Positions 33,591 to 43,718 of a DNA stretch of 64,000 nucleotides are shown here, piece after piece. The notes under the pieces are model-generated. The model did not search any database and was not told the DNA's origin. It saw only the letters and a list, made by a program, of their open reading frames with translations. The translations under genes and the position numbers were made by a program. The number at the start of each line of letters is the position of its first letter. Position 1 is the first letter of the stretch. The DNA comes from Flavobacteriia bacterium (GTDB taxonomy: Bacteria; Bacteroidota; Bacteroidia; Flavobacteriales; Weeksellaceae), in assembly GCA_015999765.1 (NCBI GenBank), contig JAECQR010000004.1, positions 124,001 through 188,000 of the forward strand, in the 5' to 3' direction.

Positions 33591-34043
33591 ATGATGAATA
33601 CTCAGAAAATTATAATCCGGATTTTAACAGGCATGCTGGCTTCAGTTATTGCTTTTCATTTTCTGATATTTTTCAAAATCATTCATTTCAATATTGTATG
33701 GGGTGGACGGCTACAATCCGAACAGGAAATGTATATGTTTGAAGGTGTCTCGATTATTTTAAATCTGTTGCTGATCTGGATACTATCATTAAAAGCAAAA
33801 AATGTTAACCGTAAATATGTTGACATCATCCTTTGGGTTTTCTTCATCATATTTTCATTAAATACGATTGGTAATTTATTTGCTCAAACGAACTTTGAAA
33901 AATATTTCTCAATCCTAACCCTGATCTTCGCATTACTTTTATGGAAAATTCTGCGGGAGAAAAATAAAGAACAGCTTACAACAAAAAGAAACCAAAGACT
34001 ATCTGAGCCAAAAACAGATAGTGAACTACATGGAACGAAATGA
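33591..34043 (+). CDS. Hypothetical four-helix membrane protein
   Basis: This 150-residue protein has about four hydrophobic helices (ILTGMLASVIAFHFLIFF, VSIILNLLLIWILSL, IILWVFFIIFSLNTIGNLF, YFSILTLIFALLLWKIL) and a charged C-terminal tail. No family is recognised with confidence. The codons are AT-rich compared with the flanking operons. It starts the AT-rich patch at 33.6-37.7 kb. Confidence 0.7.
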   Translation: MMNTQKIIIRILTGMLASVIAFHFLIFFKIIHFNIVWGGRLQSEQEMYMFEGVSIILNLLLIWILSLKAKNVNRKYVDIILWVFFIIFSLNTIGNLFAQTNFEKYFSILTLIFALLLWKILREKNKEQLTTKRNQRLSEPKTDSELHGTK

Positions 34044-34326
34044 GAATAGAAAGGATTCCGGAAAATGAGAAAAACGCGTATGCACAAGTACAGATAATGA
34101 ATGGAACCAAAAAAAATGTCGGCGAATGTTCCTTTACCGGAATGTGTGACTGAAGTTTTATAGAACATTTGTTTAATTAATGTTTTTTTGGGTGATTGTT
34201 CATTTTATTTTCAAAGGAATCAGAGAATTTAGGGTTTTGTTTCACATTTTTAGTTAAATTAGTTTCAAGAAAAATTAATAACCCCACAAAGTTTTTACCA
34301 TAATATTTGTCATTTAATCCCCACAG

Positions 34327-35370
34327 ATGAGAAAAATCTATTACCTGTCCCTATTTGTTACCAATATCCTCCTTGCACAAAATGCAGAGCACGCCTATAA
34401 AAAAGTTGATGAAGGAATTGAACTTCACGATGCAGGAAAATACGACGAGGCTCTATCCAAATATAACGAAGCTTTAATCTTGGATAAAGACAATTCTTTT
34501 GCACTGTATGAAAAGGCAATGACCCTAGAAGCTTTAAAAAGATACGATGAGGCTGTTGAAACTTCTAAATATATTTTGAAGTTATATCCGAATGATGACA
34601 ACAAAACAGTATATGTTACTTATGGAAATGCTTTAGATCATATGGGCAAACCAGATTTAGCTTTAAAAATCTATGATGAAGGACTAAAAAAACATCCTTC
34701 TTATTACCATTTATATTTTAATAAAGGAATTACTTTAGCTACTAGCAGGAAAAATGAAGAGGCAATAAAAGCTTTTCAGGCTTCTACAAAACTAAATCCC
34801 AACCATCCGGGTTCATTTAATGCTTTAGCGGTATTAAGTTCTTCTAACAGGATAGCTTCCATCTTAGCCTCAAGCAGATATCTTATTCTAGACAATAAAA
34901 GCACCCGGGCAAAAGGTAATCTCGATGCGATTATTTCGTTGATGAATAAAGGTGTTTCTAAACAGGGTGACAATTCAATTTCGTTAACAATAGATGAAAA
35001 CACGCTGAATAAAGTAAATAAGAAAAGGAAATCAGAGAATGATTTTGCGACAGCTGATGTGGTTTTATCAATGTCTGCGGCGTTGGATTTTGATGAAAAA
35101 AACAAGAACAAAACTGATATTGAGAAATTTGCAGAGAAGTTCAAAAGTATCTGTGGTGCTCTGGATGAAACGAAAAAAAATCAACAGGGTTACTTCTGGG
35201 AATTTCTGGCTCCCTATTTCATAGAAATGAAAAACAGGAATTTAATTGAACCTTTTTCAAACATCATATTTCTATCTGCAAATAATGGTCATGCTACAGA
35301 ATACAGCAACCTAAACCCAGACAAAATCGACGAATTTTATCTCTGGTCAAAAAACTATGATTGGAAATAA
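34327..35370 (+). CDS. Exported TPR-repeat protein
   Basis: This 347-residue protein has a short signal peptide (ending LLAQ) and four to five tetratricopeptide repeats at about 20-165, such as GIELHDAGKYDEALSKYNEA and EKAMTLEALKRYDEAVETS. The C-terminal half is a helical domain (VVLSMSAALDFDEKNKNKTDI) that I do not recognise. It probably acts in protein-protein contacts in the periplasm. The gene is AT-rich. Confidence 0.82.
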   Translation: MRKIYYLSLFVTNILLAQNAEHAYKKVDEGIELHDAGKYDEALSKYNEALILDKDNSFALYEKAMTLEALKRYDEAVETSKYILKLYPNDDNKTVYVTYGNALDHMGKPDLALKIYDEGLKKHPSYYHLYFNKGITLATSRKNEEAIKAFQASTKLNPNHPGSFNALAVLSSSNRIASILASSRYLILDNKSTRAKGNLDAIISLMNKGVSKQGDNSISLTIDENTLNKVNKKRKSENDFATADVVLSMSAALDFDEKNKNKTDIEKFAEKFKSICGALDETKKNQQGYFWEFLAPYFIEMKNRNLIEPFSNIIFLSANNGHATEYSNLNPDKIDEFYLWSKNYDWK

Positions 35371-35599
35371 CCGCTCTTCTCCAAAAAGTGTATTGGCGTA
35401 AAGAAGTTTTAAATACAGCATTGCCTGGTTCCCGTAAATTTACTATTTCATATAGTTTTCAATTGATTTAGACAATCTGAATAGGCATTTGCCTCAGTCT
35501 GTTTTTTCACTTTTGGTTTCGGCCTTCCCGTTCTTCACATTTTTTTCTTAATTAATTTTTTATCCAACTTTGGTCATCAAAAAATAATAAAAACAAAAC

Positions 35600-37678
35600 A
35601 TGAACATTCAAATATCATCGAACTTCAAAAAAATGACGGGTAAGGCTGTTTTTGCTATTATTTTGTTCATACTTGTTTATCTGCTTCTTTTGTCTTTAGC
35701 AGTTGGAATAACCGTTCTCTGCGTTATTGGAGGAATTGCGCTGATTGCAGCAAAACCCAGTATAATAACATTGGGACTGGGAATTGGCCTGGCGAGTCTG
35801 GGCTTTTTCATTATTATCTTTTTGTTTAAATTCCTTTTCAAACAGCATAAAATTGACAGAAGCCATCTGATTGAGATTTCTGAGCATGAAGAGCCAAGGC
35901 TGTTTTCTATTATAAGAGAAATTGTAGATGAAGTGCAGACGGACTTTCCTAAGAGAATATATCTGTCCAGTGATGTAAATGCCTCTGTATTTTACGACTC
36001 TAATTTTTGGAGCATGATATTTCCTGTTCGTAAGAATCTACAGATTGGATTAGGCTTGGTGAATACAGTTTCAGAACAGGAGTTCAAGGCAATGTTAGCT
36101 CACGAATTTGGCCATTTTTCGCAACGCAGCATGAAAGTAGGCAGCTATGTTTACAATGTAAATCAGGTGATATTTAATATGTTAAATGATAATGATTCAT
36201 TTGACAATATGATGCAGAAATGGGCAAATATTAGCGGATACTTTTCAATATTCGTTGCCATTGCAGTAAAGTTAATCCACGGCATTCAGTGGGTTTTAAG
36301 AAAAATGTACGATTTTGTAAATGTCAGTTATATGGCATTGTCGAGAGAAATGGAATTTCATGCGGATGAAATTGCTGCAAATGTTGCAGGATATGTACCT
36401 CTGAAAGAATCTTTGCTAAGAATAGATTTAGCAGAGCATTCCTATAGCACGGTATTAAACTATTATGAAGCAAAAATACCGGAGAACATTAAAAGTAAAA
36501 ACATATACAGGGAGCAGGAATTTATTATGAATTTTTTAGCAACCCAAAATAATCTTTCCTTCCGGAATAATTTGCCGGTCGTATCTGAACTGGACTTGAG
36601 TAAATATAATAAATCAAAATTAACAATTAAAGACCAGTGGGCATCTCACCCAAGTACCGAAGAAAGAATAAAGGCATTGGAATTGACTGGCATCCATAAA
36701 ACAGGAGTTGAAAAACCCGCAATTCTATTGTTTGAAGACCAAGAAAATATACAGGAGAAAATCACAGAAAAACTGTTTTCTTCGGTTACATATGATCACA
36801 GTGCCTTGTCTTTGGATTTTGAAGAATTTAAAAAAGATTATGTCGACACATTTAATAAAAACAGTTTCCCTCTTGAATATAACGGCTATTATGACGACAA
36901 AAATCCGGTTGAATTTGACGTAAATAATTGTTTTGATTTTGATAGTACAGAAACCTTGGATCTCCTTTTTAGTAAAGAAAAGGGAGATATGGTTTATGAT
37001 GATATTGCTTTTGAAAACGACAGGAATATATTACTTAGTATTGCCAATAAGTCTATAGATATAAAATCATTCGACTATGATGGTCAAAAATACAAATCAG
37101 CTCAGGCTCAGGATTTAATCCCAAAAATAGAAAAACAACAAAACGCCATTCGGGAAAGAATAAAGGAAAACGATGTGAAAATTTATAAGTTCTTCTATAA
37201 TGAAGCGCTAAAAAAAGGAAATGCAGCGGTCTTAAAAGAAAAGTACATCAGTTTCTTTAAACAGGATTCAGAATATGAAGATAAGGGATCATTGTATAAC
37301 AACCTCTCTATGGCAACAGCGTTTATAAGCGTGGTAACACCATTTAAGCAAATAAAAGAGAATTTCAAAGCTCTTCTGCCTAAAGAAATTGAATTAAAAG
37401 AGGAAATAAAAAAATTGATGGTAGATGAAACTTTAAGTAGTGAAATACCCGCGCAGACTACAGAAAATTTTGAGAAGTACCTCTCAAAAGAATGGGAGTA
37501 TTTTAATGGCGAGGCTTATTCCAACGATAATCTTCAAATTCTTTTCGCTGCCATGAATGATTACTACTACCTCATATCCAGAAAGTACTTTTTAACTAAA
37601 GTAGATTTATTAAGTTATCAAATGGCGCAACTTGAACCAACTGAAAAACTGCAATTTAGCTCCTGTCTTACTCCCTAA
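35600..37678 (+). CDS. M48-family membrane metalloprotease
   Basis: This 692-residue protein has two or three hydrophobic helices at the N-terminus (about 15-50 and 56-80), the zinc-binding motif HEFGH at 168-172, a further hydrophobic stretch (about 210-235) and the third ligand region SREMEFHADEIAA (about 248-260). The fold is of the HtpX/Ste24 type; the long C-terminal half (about 350-692) is not a standard part of either enzyme. It would cleave membrane or envelope proteins. The gene is AT-rich. Confidence 0.88.
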   Translation: MNIQISSNFKKMTGKAVFAIILFILVYLLLLSLAVGITVLCVIGGIALIAAKPSIITLGLGIGLASLGFFIIIFLFKFLFKQHKIDRSHLIEISEHEEPRLFSIIREIVDEVQTDFPKRIYLSSDVNASVFYDSNFWSMIFPVRKNLQIGLGLVNTVSEQEFKAMLAHEFGHFSQRSMKVGSYVYNVNQVIFNMLNDNDSFDNMMQKWANISGYFSIFVAIAVKLIHGIQWVLRKMYDFVNVSYMALSREMEFHADEIAANVAGYVPLKESLLRIDLAEHSYSTVLNYYEAKIPENIKSKNIYREQEFIMNFLATQNNLSFRNNLPVVSELDLSKYNKSKLTIKDQWASHPSTEERIKALELTGIHKTGVEKPAILLFEDQENIQEKITEKLFSSVTYDHSALSLDFEEFKKDYVDTFNKNSFPLEYNGYYDDKNPVEFDVNNCFDFDSTETLDLLFSKEKGDMVYDDIAFENDRNILLSIANKSIDIKSFDYDGQKYKSAQAQDLIPKIEKQQNAIRERIKENDVKIYKFFYNEALKKGNAAVLKEKYISFFKQDSEYEDKGSLYNNLSMATAFISVVTPFKQIKENFKALLPKEIELKEEIKKLMVDETLSSEIPAQTTENFEKYLSKEWEYFNGEAYSNDNLQILFAAMNDYYYLISRKYFLTKVDLLSYQMAQLEPTEKLQFSSCLTP

Positions 37679-37716
37679 GCCTGTCCCATTTTGTCGGGCG
37701 GTTACCATCAAATGAT

Positions 37717-37724
37717 TAACTTTG
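37717..37724 (+). promoter_or_regulatory. -7 promoter box of the AraC regulator
   Basis: TAACTTTG followed by C, with TTG (37691-37693) 23 bp upstream as a possible -33 element. Confidence 0.55.
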
Positions 37725-37740
37725 CCCAAACCGTAATCCT

Positions 37741-38574
37741 TTGGAAAGTCCTATTCAGATTTTTGATGCCCGCAATATTTTCGATTATATCGAACTTAAA
37801 CATCCGCATCACCCTAAAAATCCAGCGTTTTTCATCCTGAAGAAAGGACGGGTTGTTTATACTGAAAACGTTGAGAGGATTGAACTGAACGAAAATTATG
37901 TAGCCCTCATCGATTCACGCCGGGTCTATGAAATTCTGGAAATCAGCGATGATCTGGAATTGCTGCTGGTCGCATTTTCACGGGAATACACCGAAAAACT
38001 GCCTCTGAAAATCAACCGCCTGAATGCCTTCGTATATTTCCGTAACGAACTCCTGCGCCACTTTCGGCTGGAGCGGCAGCCTTTCGACAGTATCTGGAAA
38101 ACTACCGATCTTTTGAAAAGTGTGCTGGAGAAACAGGAACCCTCCGCGCACCACGACGAAATCATCCGTCACCTTTTTTCGTCCACTGTTTACATGTTTG
38201 GCGATATGATTGCCCATGCCTCAAGATTCTCCAAAGATAAAATTTCAAGAAAGCAGGAAATCGCGCTGCAGTTCCTTAAAAACGTAGGCGAATGCTATCT
38301 GGAGGAACGGGAAGTGAGTTTCTACGCTGATAAGCAGTTTATTACTTCCAGACATCTTACCGCTGTTCTAAAAGAGGTGACCGGACAAACAGCCGGACAA
38401 ATCATCGCGGCTTTTGTGATGAAGGAAGCCAAAGCGCAGCTTTCTTCCTCAGACCAATCCATCTATGAGATTGCACTCAATCTTAAATTCAGTGACCAGT
38501 ATTCCTTCGGACACTTCTTCAAGAAACATTCCGGAGAAAGCCCCAACGCTTACCGCAAACGTTTTAAAGCTTAA
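37741..38574 (+). CDS. AraC family transcriptional regulator
   Basis: This 277-residue protein has an N-terminal cupin-like sensor region (PAFFILKKGRVVYTENVERIEL) and a C-terminal AraC double-HTH domain ending SDQYSFGHFFKKHSGESPNAYRKRF. I accept the TTG at 37741 as start: no ATG precedes the sensor domain in frame, and the -7 box lies 17 bp upstream. It sits directly before a tripartite efflux operon in the same direction and is its likely regulator. Confidence 0.92.
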   Translation: MESPIQIFDARNIFDYIELKHPHHPKNPAFFILKKGRVVYTENVERIELNENYVALIDSRRVYEILEISDDLELLLVAFSREYTEKLPLKINRLNAFVYFRNELLRHFRLERQPFDSIWKTTDLLKSVLEKQEPSAHHDEIIRHLFSSTVYMFGDMIAHASRFSKDKISRKQEIALQFLKNVGECYLEEREVSFYADKQFITSRHLTAVLKEVTGQTAGQIIAAFVMKEAKAQLSSSDQSIYEIALNLKFSDQYSFGHFFKKHSGESPNAYRKRFKA

Positions 38575-38634
38575 ATCTTACTTTTGAACATTTTATTCAT
38601 TCTTTACGTCATTTTATAAGGCTAAGGACCAAAC

Positions 38635-38642
38635 TACCTTTG
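38635..38642 (+). promoter_or_regulatory. -7 promoter box of the EmrAB/TolC-type operon
   Basis: TACCTTTG followed by C, 23 bp before the ATG at 38666. Confidence 0.6.
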
Positions 38643-38665
38643 CACTCTTAAAATCAACGGAATTT

Positions 38666-39976
38666 ATGAAACTGAAAAACAAAATGACTCTGCTGGTACT
38701 GAGTCTGCTTTTTTCTGCCGCCAGTGCCCAGACTACAGAGCGTAAGATGATTTTGGACGAAGTGATAGAGCTCGCGCTGGAAAACCATACCCAACTGAAA
38801 CTCTCCAGGGAAAACATACAGATTGCAAAGCAGCAGACCAGAATTGCTGAACTGCAGAAACTGCCTTCGGTTACCGCATCAGCCAATGCTTTTTATCTGG
38901 GTGACGTGCTGCTGCTCGACAAAGACATGTCGAAAGTTGCTACGGTAGATATGCCGCATTTCGGAAATACGTACAGCATACAGGCTTCTGAGCTCATTTT
39001 TAAGGGCGGGCTTGTGAAGAAATCTATCGAAATGACTGAACTGCGCACTCAACTTGCAGAGTTGGATCATGAGAAAGACACACAGAACATCAAATTTCTG
39101 GTAACGTCAGCTTATCTGGATCTGCAGAAGATCATCAACCAGAAAAACGTGTACCTCAACAACCGGAAACTTGCCACCGAAAGACTCGAAAACGTAAAAA
39201 AATTCTACAAACAGGGCATGGTGACGCGGAACGAAATCATCCGCGGAGAACTTTTTCTGAAAAACCTCCAGCAGGGAATCCTCGTTCTTGAAAATAACAG
39301 GGCGGCATTGAATTATCAGCTTGCCACTGCCATCGGTATCGCGCCGGAGGTGCTTATTGAACCGGTTACTTCTTTTGGCAATGTGGCTGAAACCCAGCTT
39401 TTACAGTATTATCTTGACCTGGCGCATCAGAATCATCCTGTTCTGAAATCCGCACAAACCGGCATCGATATCGCAAATAAGAATATCGAAATCATCAAAA
39501 CCGATAAAATGCCCACCATTGCTGCATTCGGCGGTTACAACATGGCAAGACCGGTCACCAGTTCGCTTCCCGCAAAGGATCTGTACACCAACACGTGGCA
39601 GACGGGAGTTTCCATCAGCTATAACATCGACAATCTTTATAAGACAAAGGAAAAGGAACAGCTCGGTAAGTATCAGCTCAATCAGGCGAAAGATCTCCTC
39701 ATGCTTCAACAGCAGAATCTCGATGTACAGACCAATGCGGCTTATCTGAAATGGCAGGAAGCCCTTCAGCAGGCACAGCTATATAAAGAAAGTGAAGAAC
39801 TCGCCAATGAAAACTACCGCATTATCGAAGCCAAATACCTGAACCAGCTGGCACTTCAGGCAGACATGACCGATGCCACCAATGCCAAACTTGAAGCGGA
39901 ACTGCTCTACGCCAACAGCGAGATCAATGTGCAGTACCAGTACTATAATTTAATGAAAACAACAGGAACCTTATAA
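38666..39976 (+). CDS. TolC family outer-membrane channel
   Basis: This 436-residue protein has a signal peptide (ending AASAQ) and the duplicated TolC coiled-coil repeats (ENHTQLKLSRENIQIAKQQT, then LAHQNHPVLKSAQTGIDIAN). It serves as the outer-membrane exit of the EmrAB-type pump encoded next. It differs from the TolC protein of the RND operon at 15829. Confidence 0.93.
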   Translation: MKLKNKMTLLVLSLLFSAASAQTTERKMILDEVIELALENHTQLKLSRENIQIAKQQTRIAELQKLPSVTASANAFYLGDVLLLDKDMSKVATVDMPHFGNTYSIQASELIFKGGLVKKSIEMTELRTQLAELDHEKDTQNIKFLVTSAYLDLQKIINQKNVYLNNRKLATERLENVKKFYKQGMVTRNEIIRGELFLKNLQQGILVLENNRAALNYQLATAIGIAPEVLIEPVTSFGNVAETQLLQYYLDLAHQNHPVLKSAQTGIDIANKNIEIIKTDKMPTIAAFGGYNMARPVTSSLPAKDLYTNTWQTGVSISYNIDNLYKTKEKEQLGKYQLNQAKDLLMLQQQNLDVQTNAAYLKWQEALQQAQLYKESEELANENYRIIEAKYLNQLALQADMTDATNAKLEAELLYANSEINVQYQYYNLMKTTGTL

Positions 39977-39987
39977 AACCAAAAGAG

Positions 39988-41139
39988 ATGTCAGAAAAAA
40001 ATACAGCTGCTGAAAATATTCAGCCGGAAACCGAAACTAAGGTTACCGCACCTAAAACGGAAGAAAAACCTCCTCATGCTCAGAAAAAAGCAAAGAAAAA
40101 ATCGAACAGACTAAAGACCACAGTGACTAATTTACTCGTTTTTGCAATGGCAGTCGGTGGTTTTTATTGGCTTGTAAAGCATTATTTCCATTTGAGTGAA
40201 GACAATTTCACCAATTCCGCGCAGGTGGAAGAATTCATCAATCCTGTGAATACAAGGGTGGCGGGATACATCAAAGAGATTAAATACAACGAACACCAGG
40301 CTGTAAAAAAAGGAGACACCCTGGTCGTTCTGGACGAGAGGGAAATCCGCACCCAGCTGGCTCAGGCTGAAGCTGCCTACCAGAATGCCCTGGCTTCAAG
40401 AAATGTAACCTCATCCGCGGTGAATACAGTTTCCAACAACGTAAATGTGGCAGATGCCAATATTGCAGGAGCAAAAGCCAGACTCTGGAATGCTGAACAA
40501 AACCTGAAGCGTTACCAAAACCTTCTAGCCTCCGAAGCAGTGACAAGACAGCAGTATGATCAGGTAAAGACAGAGTACGATGCCACAAGAGCAGCTTACG
40601 AAACACTCCTCAGCCAGAAAAATTCCGCGAGCCTTGCTACCGGCGAAACCCGCAGCCGTCTGGGAGTAAATGATGCTGAGATCAAAAGAACCGCGGCCAT
40701 GCTCGAAATGGCAAAGATCAACCTTTCCTACACCGTAATCACCGCACCTTATGACGGGATTATGGGAAGAAGACTCATCAATGAAGGCCAACTCGTACAA
40801 CCCGGCCAGCAGTTGGGAACCATTGTGCTGAACGGCCAGAAATGGATTACCGCCAACTTTCTCGAAAGCCAGATGCCCGCTGTGAAATTGGCTGAAAAAA
40901 TGACGGTGACAGTGGATGCCCTGGGCGGGAAAAAATTCGTGGGGATAGTGACCGCAATTTCCGCAGCTACAGGTTCAAAATATTCGAATGTGCCTGTTGA
41001 CAATTCCACCGGAAACTTTGTGAAGGTTCAGCAGCGGATTCCTGTTAGAATTGAATTCACTCCCGAAAACAAAAAAGTAGAACTCGATCAGCTGCGTGCC
41101 GGAATGAACGTGAATGTGACCATAAACAACATCAAATAA
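39988..41139 (+). CDS. HlyD/EmrA-type membrane fusion protein
   Basis: This 383-residue protein has a cytoplasmic Lys/Glu-rich N-terminus, one membrane helix (TNLLVFAMAVGGFYWLV, about 47-64), a split lipoyl domain (VAGYIKEIKYNEHQAVKKGD and VITAPYDGIMGRRLINEGQL) with a long coiled coil between, and a C-terminal β-barrel. It bridges the MFS pump to TolC. It starts 11 bp after tolC and ends 1 bp before the MFS gene. Confidence 0.94.
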   Translation: MSEKNTAAENIQPETETKVTAPKTEEKPPHAQKKAKKKSNRLKTTVTNLLVFAMAVGGFYWLVKHYFHLSEDNFTNSAQVEEFINPVNTRVAGYIKEIKYNEHQAVKKGDTLVVLDEREIRTQLAQAEAAYQNALASRNVTSSAVNTVSNNVNVADANIAGAKARLWNAEQNLKRYQNLLASEAVTRQQYDQVKTEYDATRAAYETLLSQKNSASLATGETRSRLGVNDAEIKRTAAMLEMAKINLSYTVITAPYDGIMGRRLINEGQLVQPGQQLGTIVLNGQKWITANFLESQMPAVKLAEKMTVTVDALGGKKFVGIVTAISAATGSKYSNVPVDNSTGNFVKVQQRIPVRIEFTPENKKVELDQLRAGMNVNVTINNIK

Positions 41140-41140
41140 A

Positions 41141-42718
41141 ATGTCGGATTACAATAAAGGACTTTTTAAAAGCTGGGTTCCGAAACCGGTACAGCTTTTA
41201 CTGATCCTCATTTTTACCATTGTCATCATGTCGGTGAATCCTGTAAATACCGGGAACATCAGCATGATGGTAGGCGATCTGGGCACGATGCCCGAATACC
41301 TGATGATGGCCAACTTCGCCTCTTTCATTGGAATGGCCACTTCTATGCCTTTGGTTTTGAGGGTAAAAATGCGTTTCCGGACCAAAGAGATTATGATTGT
41401 CTCTCTGGCCGTAACCGCAATCCTGTCCTTCGTTATCGGCACCACGCAGGTGCCGGAAATCATCATTGCCGCTTCGTTGCTCATGGGCTTTTTCAAGATG
41501 TTCATGATGATGGAATTCATTCTTCCGCTGATGTTTATTCTGAGTCCGGATGGAAAACGCGGAAGATTTTATGCTGTATTCTATCCGTTTTCTATTATTA
41601 CAGGAAATATTGCCGGATATTATTTGTCCAAACTCGCCTACCACGCGACGTGGCAGTACCCTCATCTGCTGACTGCCGGAATCTGCCTCATCCTGATAAT
41701 GATCGTAGTGATCTTCCAGCATAACCAGCGGTTTGCCCGGAAGATGCCATTCTCGCAAATCGACTGGCTCAGTATCGTACTCTTTTCCGGTACTTTTATG
41801 TTTATGGCGTTCTTTCTGTCTTTCGGAAAAACCCTGAATTGGTTTGAAGCGGAAAATATCCGCATTTCATTCTGGGGCACGCTCATCAGTTTTGTACTGC
41901 TCGCGCTGCGTCAGCTTTCACTGAAGAGAAGTTATATTTCCTTTGGAATCTTTACCAAAACCAATGTACAGAGCGGTTTGCTGATGCTGCTTTTTACCGG
42001 TGTGTTTCTGGGAGCAGGAACACTACAGAACACTTTTACCATAGGGATCCTGGGCTATGATATGATCACCAATGCTTCGCTGAATATGATGATGATTCCG
42101 GGGGTATTCCTTTCCGGCGTTGTTGCGTTCTACTGGTTCAAAAACGAAAGACCGCTTAAAATGTTTGTCTTCTCCGGTTTTGCCGCTTTTTTCCTGAACT
42201 CCGTGATGATGTACTTCATGATGGCGACAGAGCTGAACTACGAAAGCTGGCTACTGCCGATGATTCTGAAAGGGTATGGATTGGGCGCGCTCTTTATCGC
42301 GGTATGGTTCTACACCCTGGATAAACTCGAAATGGAATCGATGTTGCAGGCGATCGGTCTGATTCTCGTGTTCAGAAGTTTTGTGGCTACCGCAGTGTTT
42401 TCTTCCTTCTTTTCATGGCTTCAGTACCGGTTTCAGTGGGAAAGCGTGAATAACCTGGCAGTATATCTTGACGGAAATCTGATGTCGCCGCAAACAGCAC
42501 TGGCAGGCTATAAAAACATACAGCTGAATGCGATTCTCGTTGCCAATAAAAAAATATACGGGCTGATTTCCATCGCCGGAATTGGAATGATGATCTATGT
42601 TTTACAGCATCATTTCGGGAAACTGAGGTTTACAAGATTCCGCTGGACTAAGGCACGTTTGAACGGTAGCTCGAGACGGCGGAAAAAAGCGGAGAAAGAA
42701 ATCTGCGCGAACGGATAA
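41141..42718 (+). CDS. MFS drug exporter (EmrB-like, DHA2 type)
   Basis: This 525-residue inner-membrane protein has about 14 hydrophobic helices, the number of the DHA2 drug-proton antiporters. The loop GKRGRFYAVF resembles a family sequence after helix 4. It pairs with the HlyD-type adaptor and the TolC channel as an EmrAB-TolC-like export system. The substrate is unknown. The last residues are strongly basic (RRRKKAEKEICANG). Confidence 0.92.
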   Translation: MSDYNKGLFKSWVPKPVQLLLILIFTIVIMSVNPVNTGNISMMVGDLGTMPEYLMMANFASFIGMATSMPLVLRVKMRFRTKEIMIVSLAVTAILSFVIGTTQVPEIIIAASLLMGFFKMFMMMEFILPLMFILSPDGKRGRFYAVFYPFSIITGNIAGYYLSKLAYHATWQYPHLLTAGICLILIMIVVIFQHNQRFARKMPFSQIDWLSIVLFSGTFMFMAFFLSFGKTLNWFEAENIRISFWGTLISFVLLALRQLSLKRSYISFGIFTKTNVQSGLLMLLFTGVFLGAGTLQNTFTIGILGYDMITNASLNMMMIPGVFLSGVVAFYWFKNERPLKMFVFSGFAAFFLNSVMMYFMMATELNYESWLLPMILKGYGLGALFIAVWFYTLDKLEMESMLQAIGLILVFRSFVATAVFSSFFSWLQYRFQWESVNNLAVYLDGNLMSPQTALAGYKNIQLNAILVANKKIYGLISIAGIGMMIYVLQHHFGKLRFTRFRWTKARLNGSSRRRKKAEKEICANG

Positions 42719-42811
42719 AAGAAATAGAAGACGCCGCGGGTTCTGTTCTGTAAAGTTCGGCTTCCTGAGTGTTTCTTATCATACATCAATTCTAAGGCGG
42801 ATTTCAAAGGC

Positions 42812-42819
42812 TACTTTTG
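42812..42819 (+). promoter_or_regulatory. -7 promoter box of the YceI lipoprotein
   Basis: TACTTTTG followed by C, 30 bp before the ATG at 42850. Confidence 0.6.
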
Positions 42820-42849
42820 CAACCGAATTAACAACTAATTATTTATACA

Positions 42850-43524
42850 ATGAAAAAATTATCAATTTTGGCACTTTCTGCAGCTCTTGTTGCTGTATCA
42901 TGTAAGGAATCAAAAACCGACACCGTAAATGTGGCTACTGAGCAGGCTGTTGCTGAAAGTACCGGCGAAACTTTTAACGTAAACACCGACAGTTCTACAG
43001 TAAAATGGACTGCCTACCATAAAGGCGGACTTAACCCAAGATTTGGAACTACCAAAACTGCAGGAACATTTTCTGTACAAAACGGAAACCTGGTATCCGG
43101 AAGCCTTACTTCAGACCTGAACACTTTAACTACTGACCCTGCTGCGGTTGATCCTGCAATGAGCGACGGAAAAACTTCTACTGATCTGGACGGTCACCTT
43201 AAAAGCGCAGATTTCTTTGATACTGAAAAATACCCAAGCGTAAAATTTGATATCACTAAAGTGGAAGACCTTGCTGCTGGTACTGTAAGTAAATTGGTGG
43301 GTGCGAATAAAACAGTAAGCGGAAACCTTACCATTAAAGACAAAACCGTAAACGTGACTTTCCCTGCTAAAGTAGAGGTTACTGAAAACGGACTTACAAT
43401 GGTTTCAAACTTTACCATCAACAGACAGGACTGGGGACTTGCTTACGGAACTGAAGGAGATCCAAAAGACTGGATGATTTCTCAGGAAGTTGATTTGGAA
43501 CTGAATATTGTTGCAGGTAAATAA
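42850..43524 (+). CDS. YceI family lipoprotein
   Basis: This 224-residue protein has a lipoprotein signal (AVSC, Cys19), an acidic linker and a YceI domain (about 45-222) with VNTDSSTVKWTAYHKGG near the start, SADFFDTEKYPSVKFDI in the middle and GNLTIKDKTVNVTFPAKVEV after it. The family binds isoprenoid or quinone-type lipids in the envelope. Monocistronic, with its own promoter and terminator. Confidence 0.95.
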   Translation: MKKLSILALSAALVAVSCKESKTDTVNVATEQAVAESTGETFNVNTDSSTVKWTAYHKGGLNPRFGTTKTAGTFSVQNGNLVSGSLTSDLNTLTTDPAAVDPAMSDGKTSTDLDGHLKSADFFDTEKYPSVKFDITKVEDLAAGTVSKLVGANKTVSGNLTIKDKTVNVTFPAKVEVTENGLTMVSNFTINRQDWGLAYGTEGDPKDWMISQEVDLELNIVAGK

Positions 43525-43545
43525 TCCTCTGACATCCTAAAACTT

Positions 43546-43574
43546 AAGGCTGCATTGATCTGCAGCCTTTTTTT
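43546..43574 (+). terminator. Terminator of the YceI gene
   Basis: AAGGCTGCA/TGCAGCCTT stem followed by a run of T's. Confidence 0.8.
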
Positions 43575-43718
43575 GTGCCGTTCTTAGGCTGTTTGCCGCG
43601 ACAAAGTTTTATTAAAGGTAAAATATCAGACGGGTTTTTGGTAAAATATTTGATTAATAAAAAATGACTTCTCTTTTATTTATATCCTAATTATTAACAC
43701 CTAAAAACCACAAACCTA

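Noticed and set aside
41198-41758. 186-residue minus-strand frame opposite the MFS exporter
   Set aside because: His/Asn-rich reverse of transmembrane codons; no promoter or motif.
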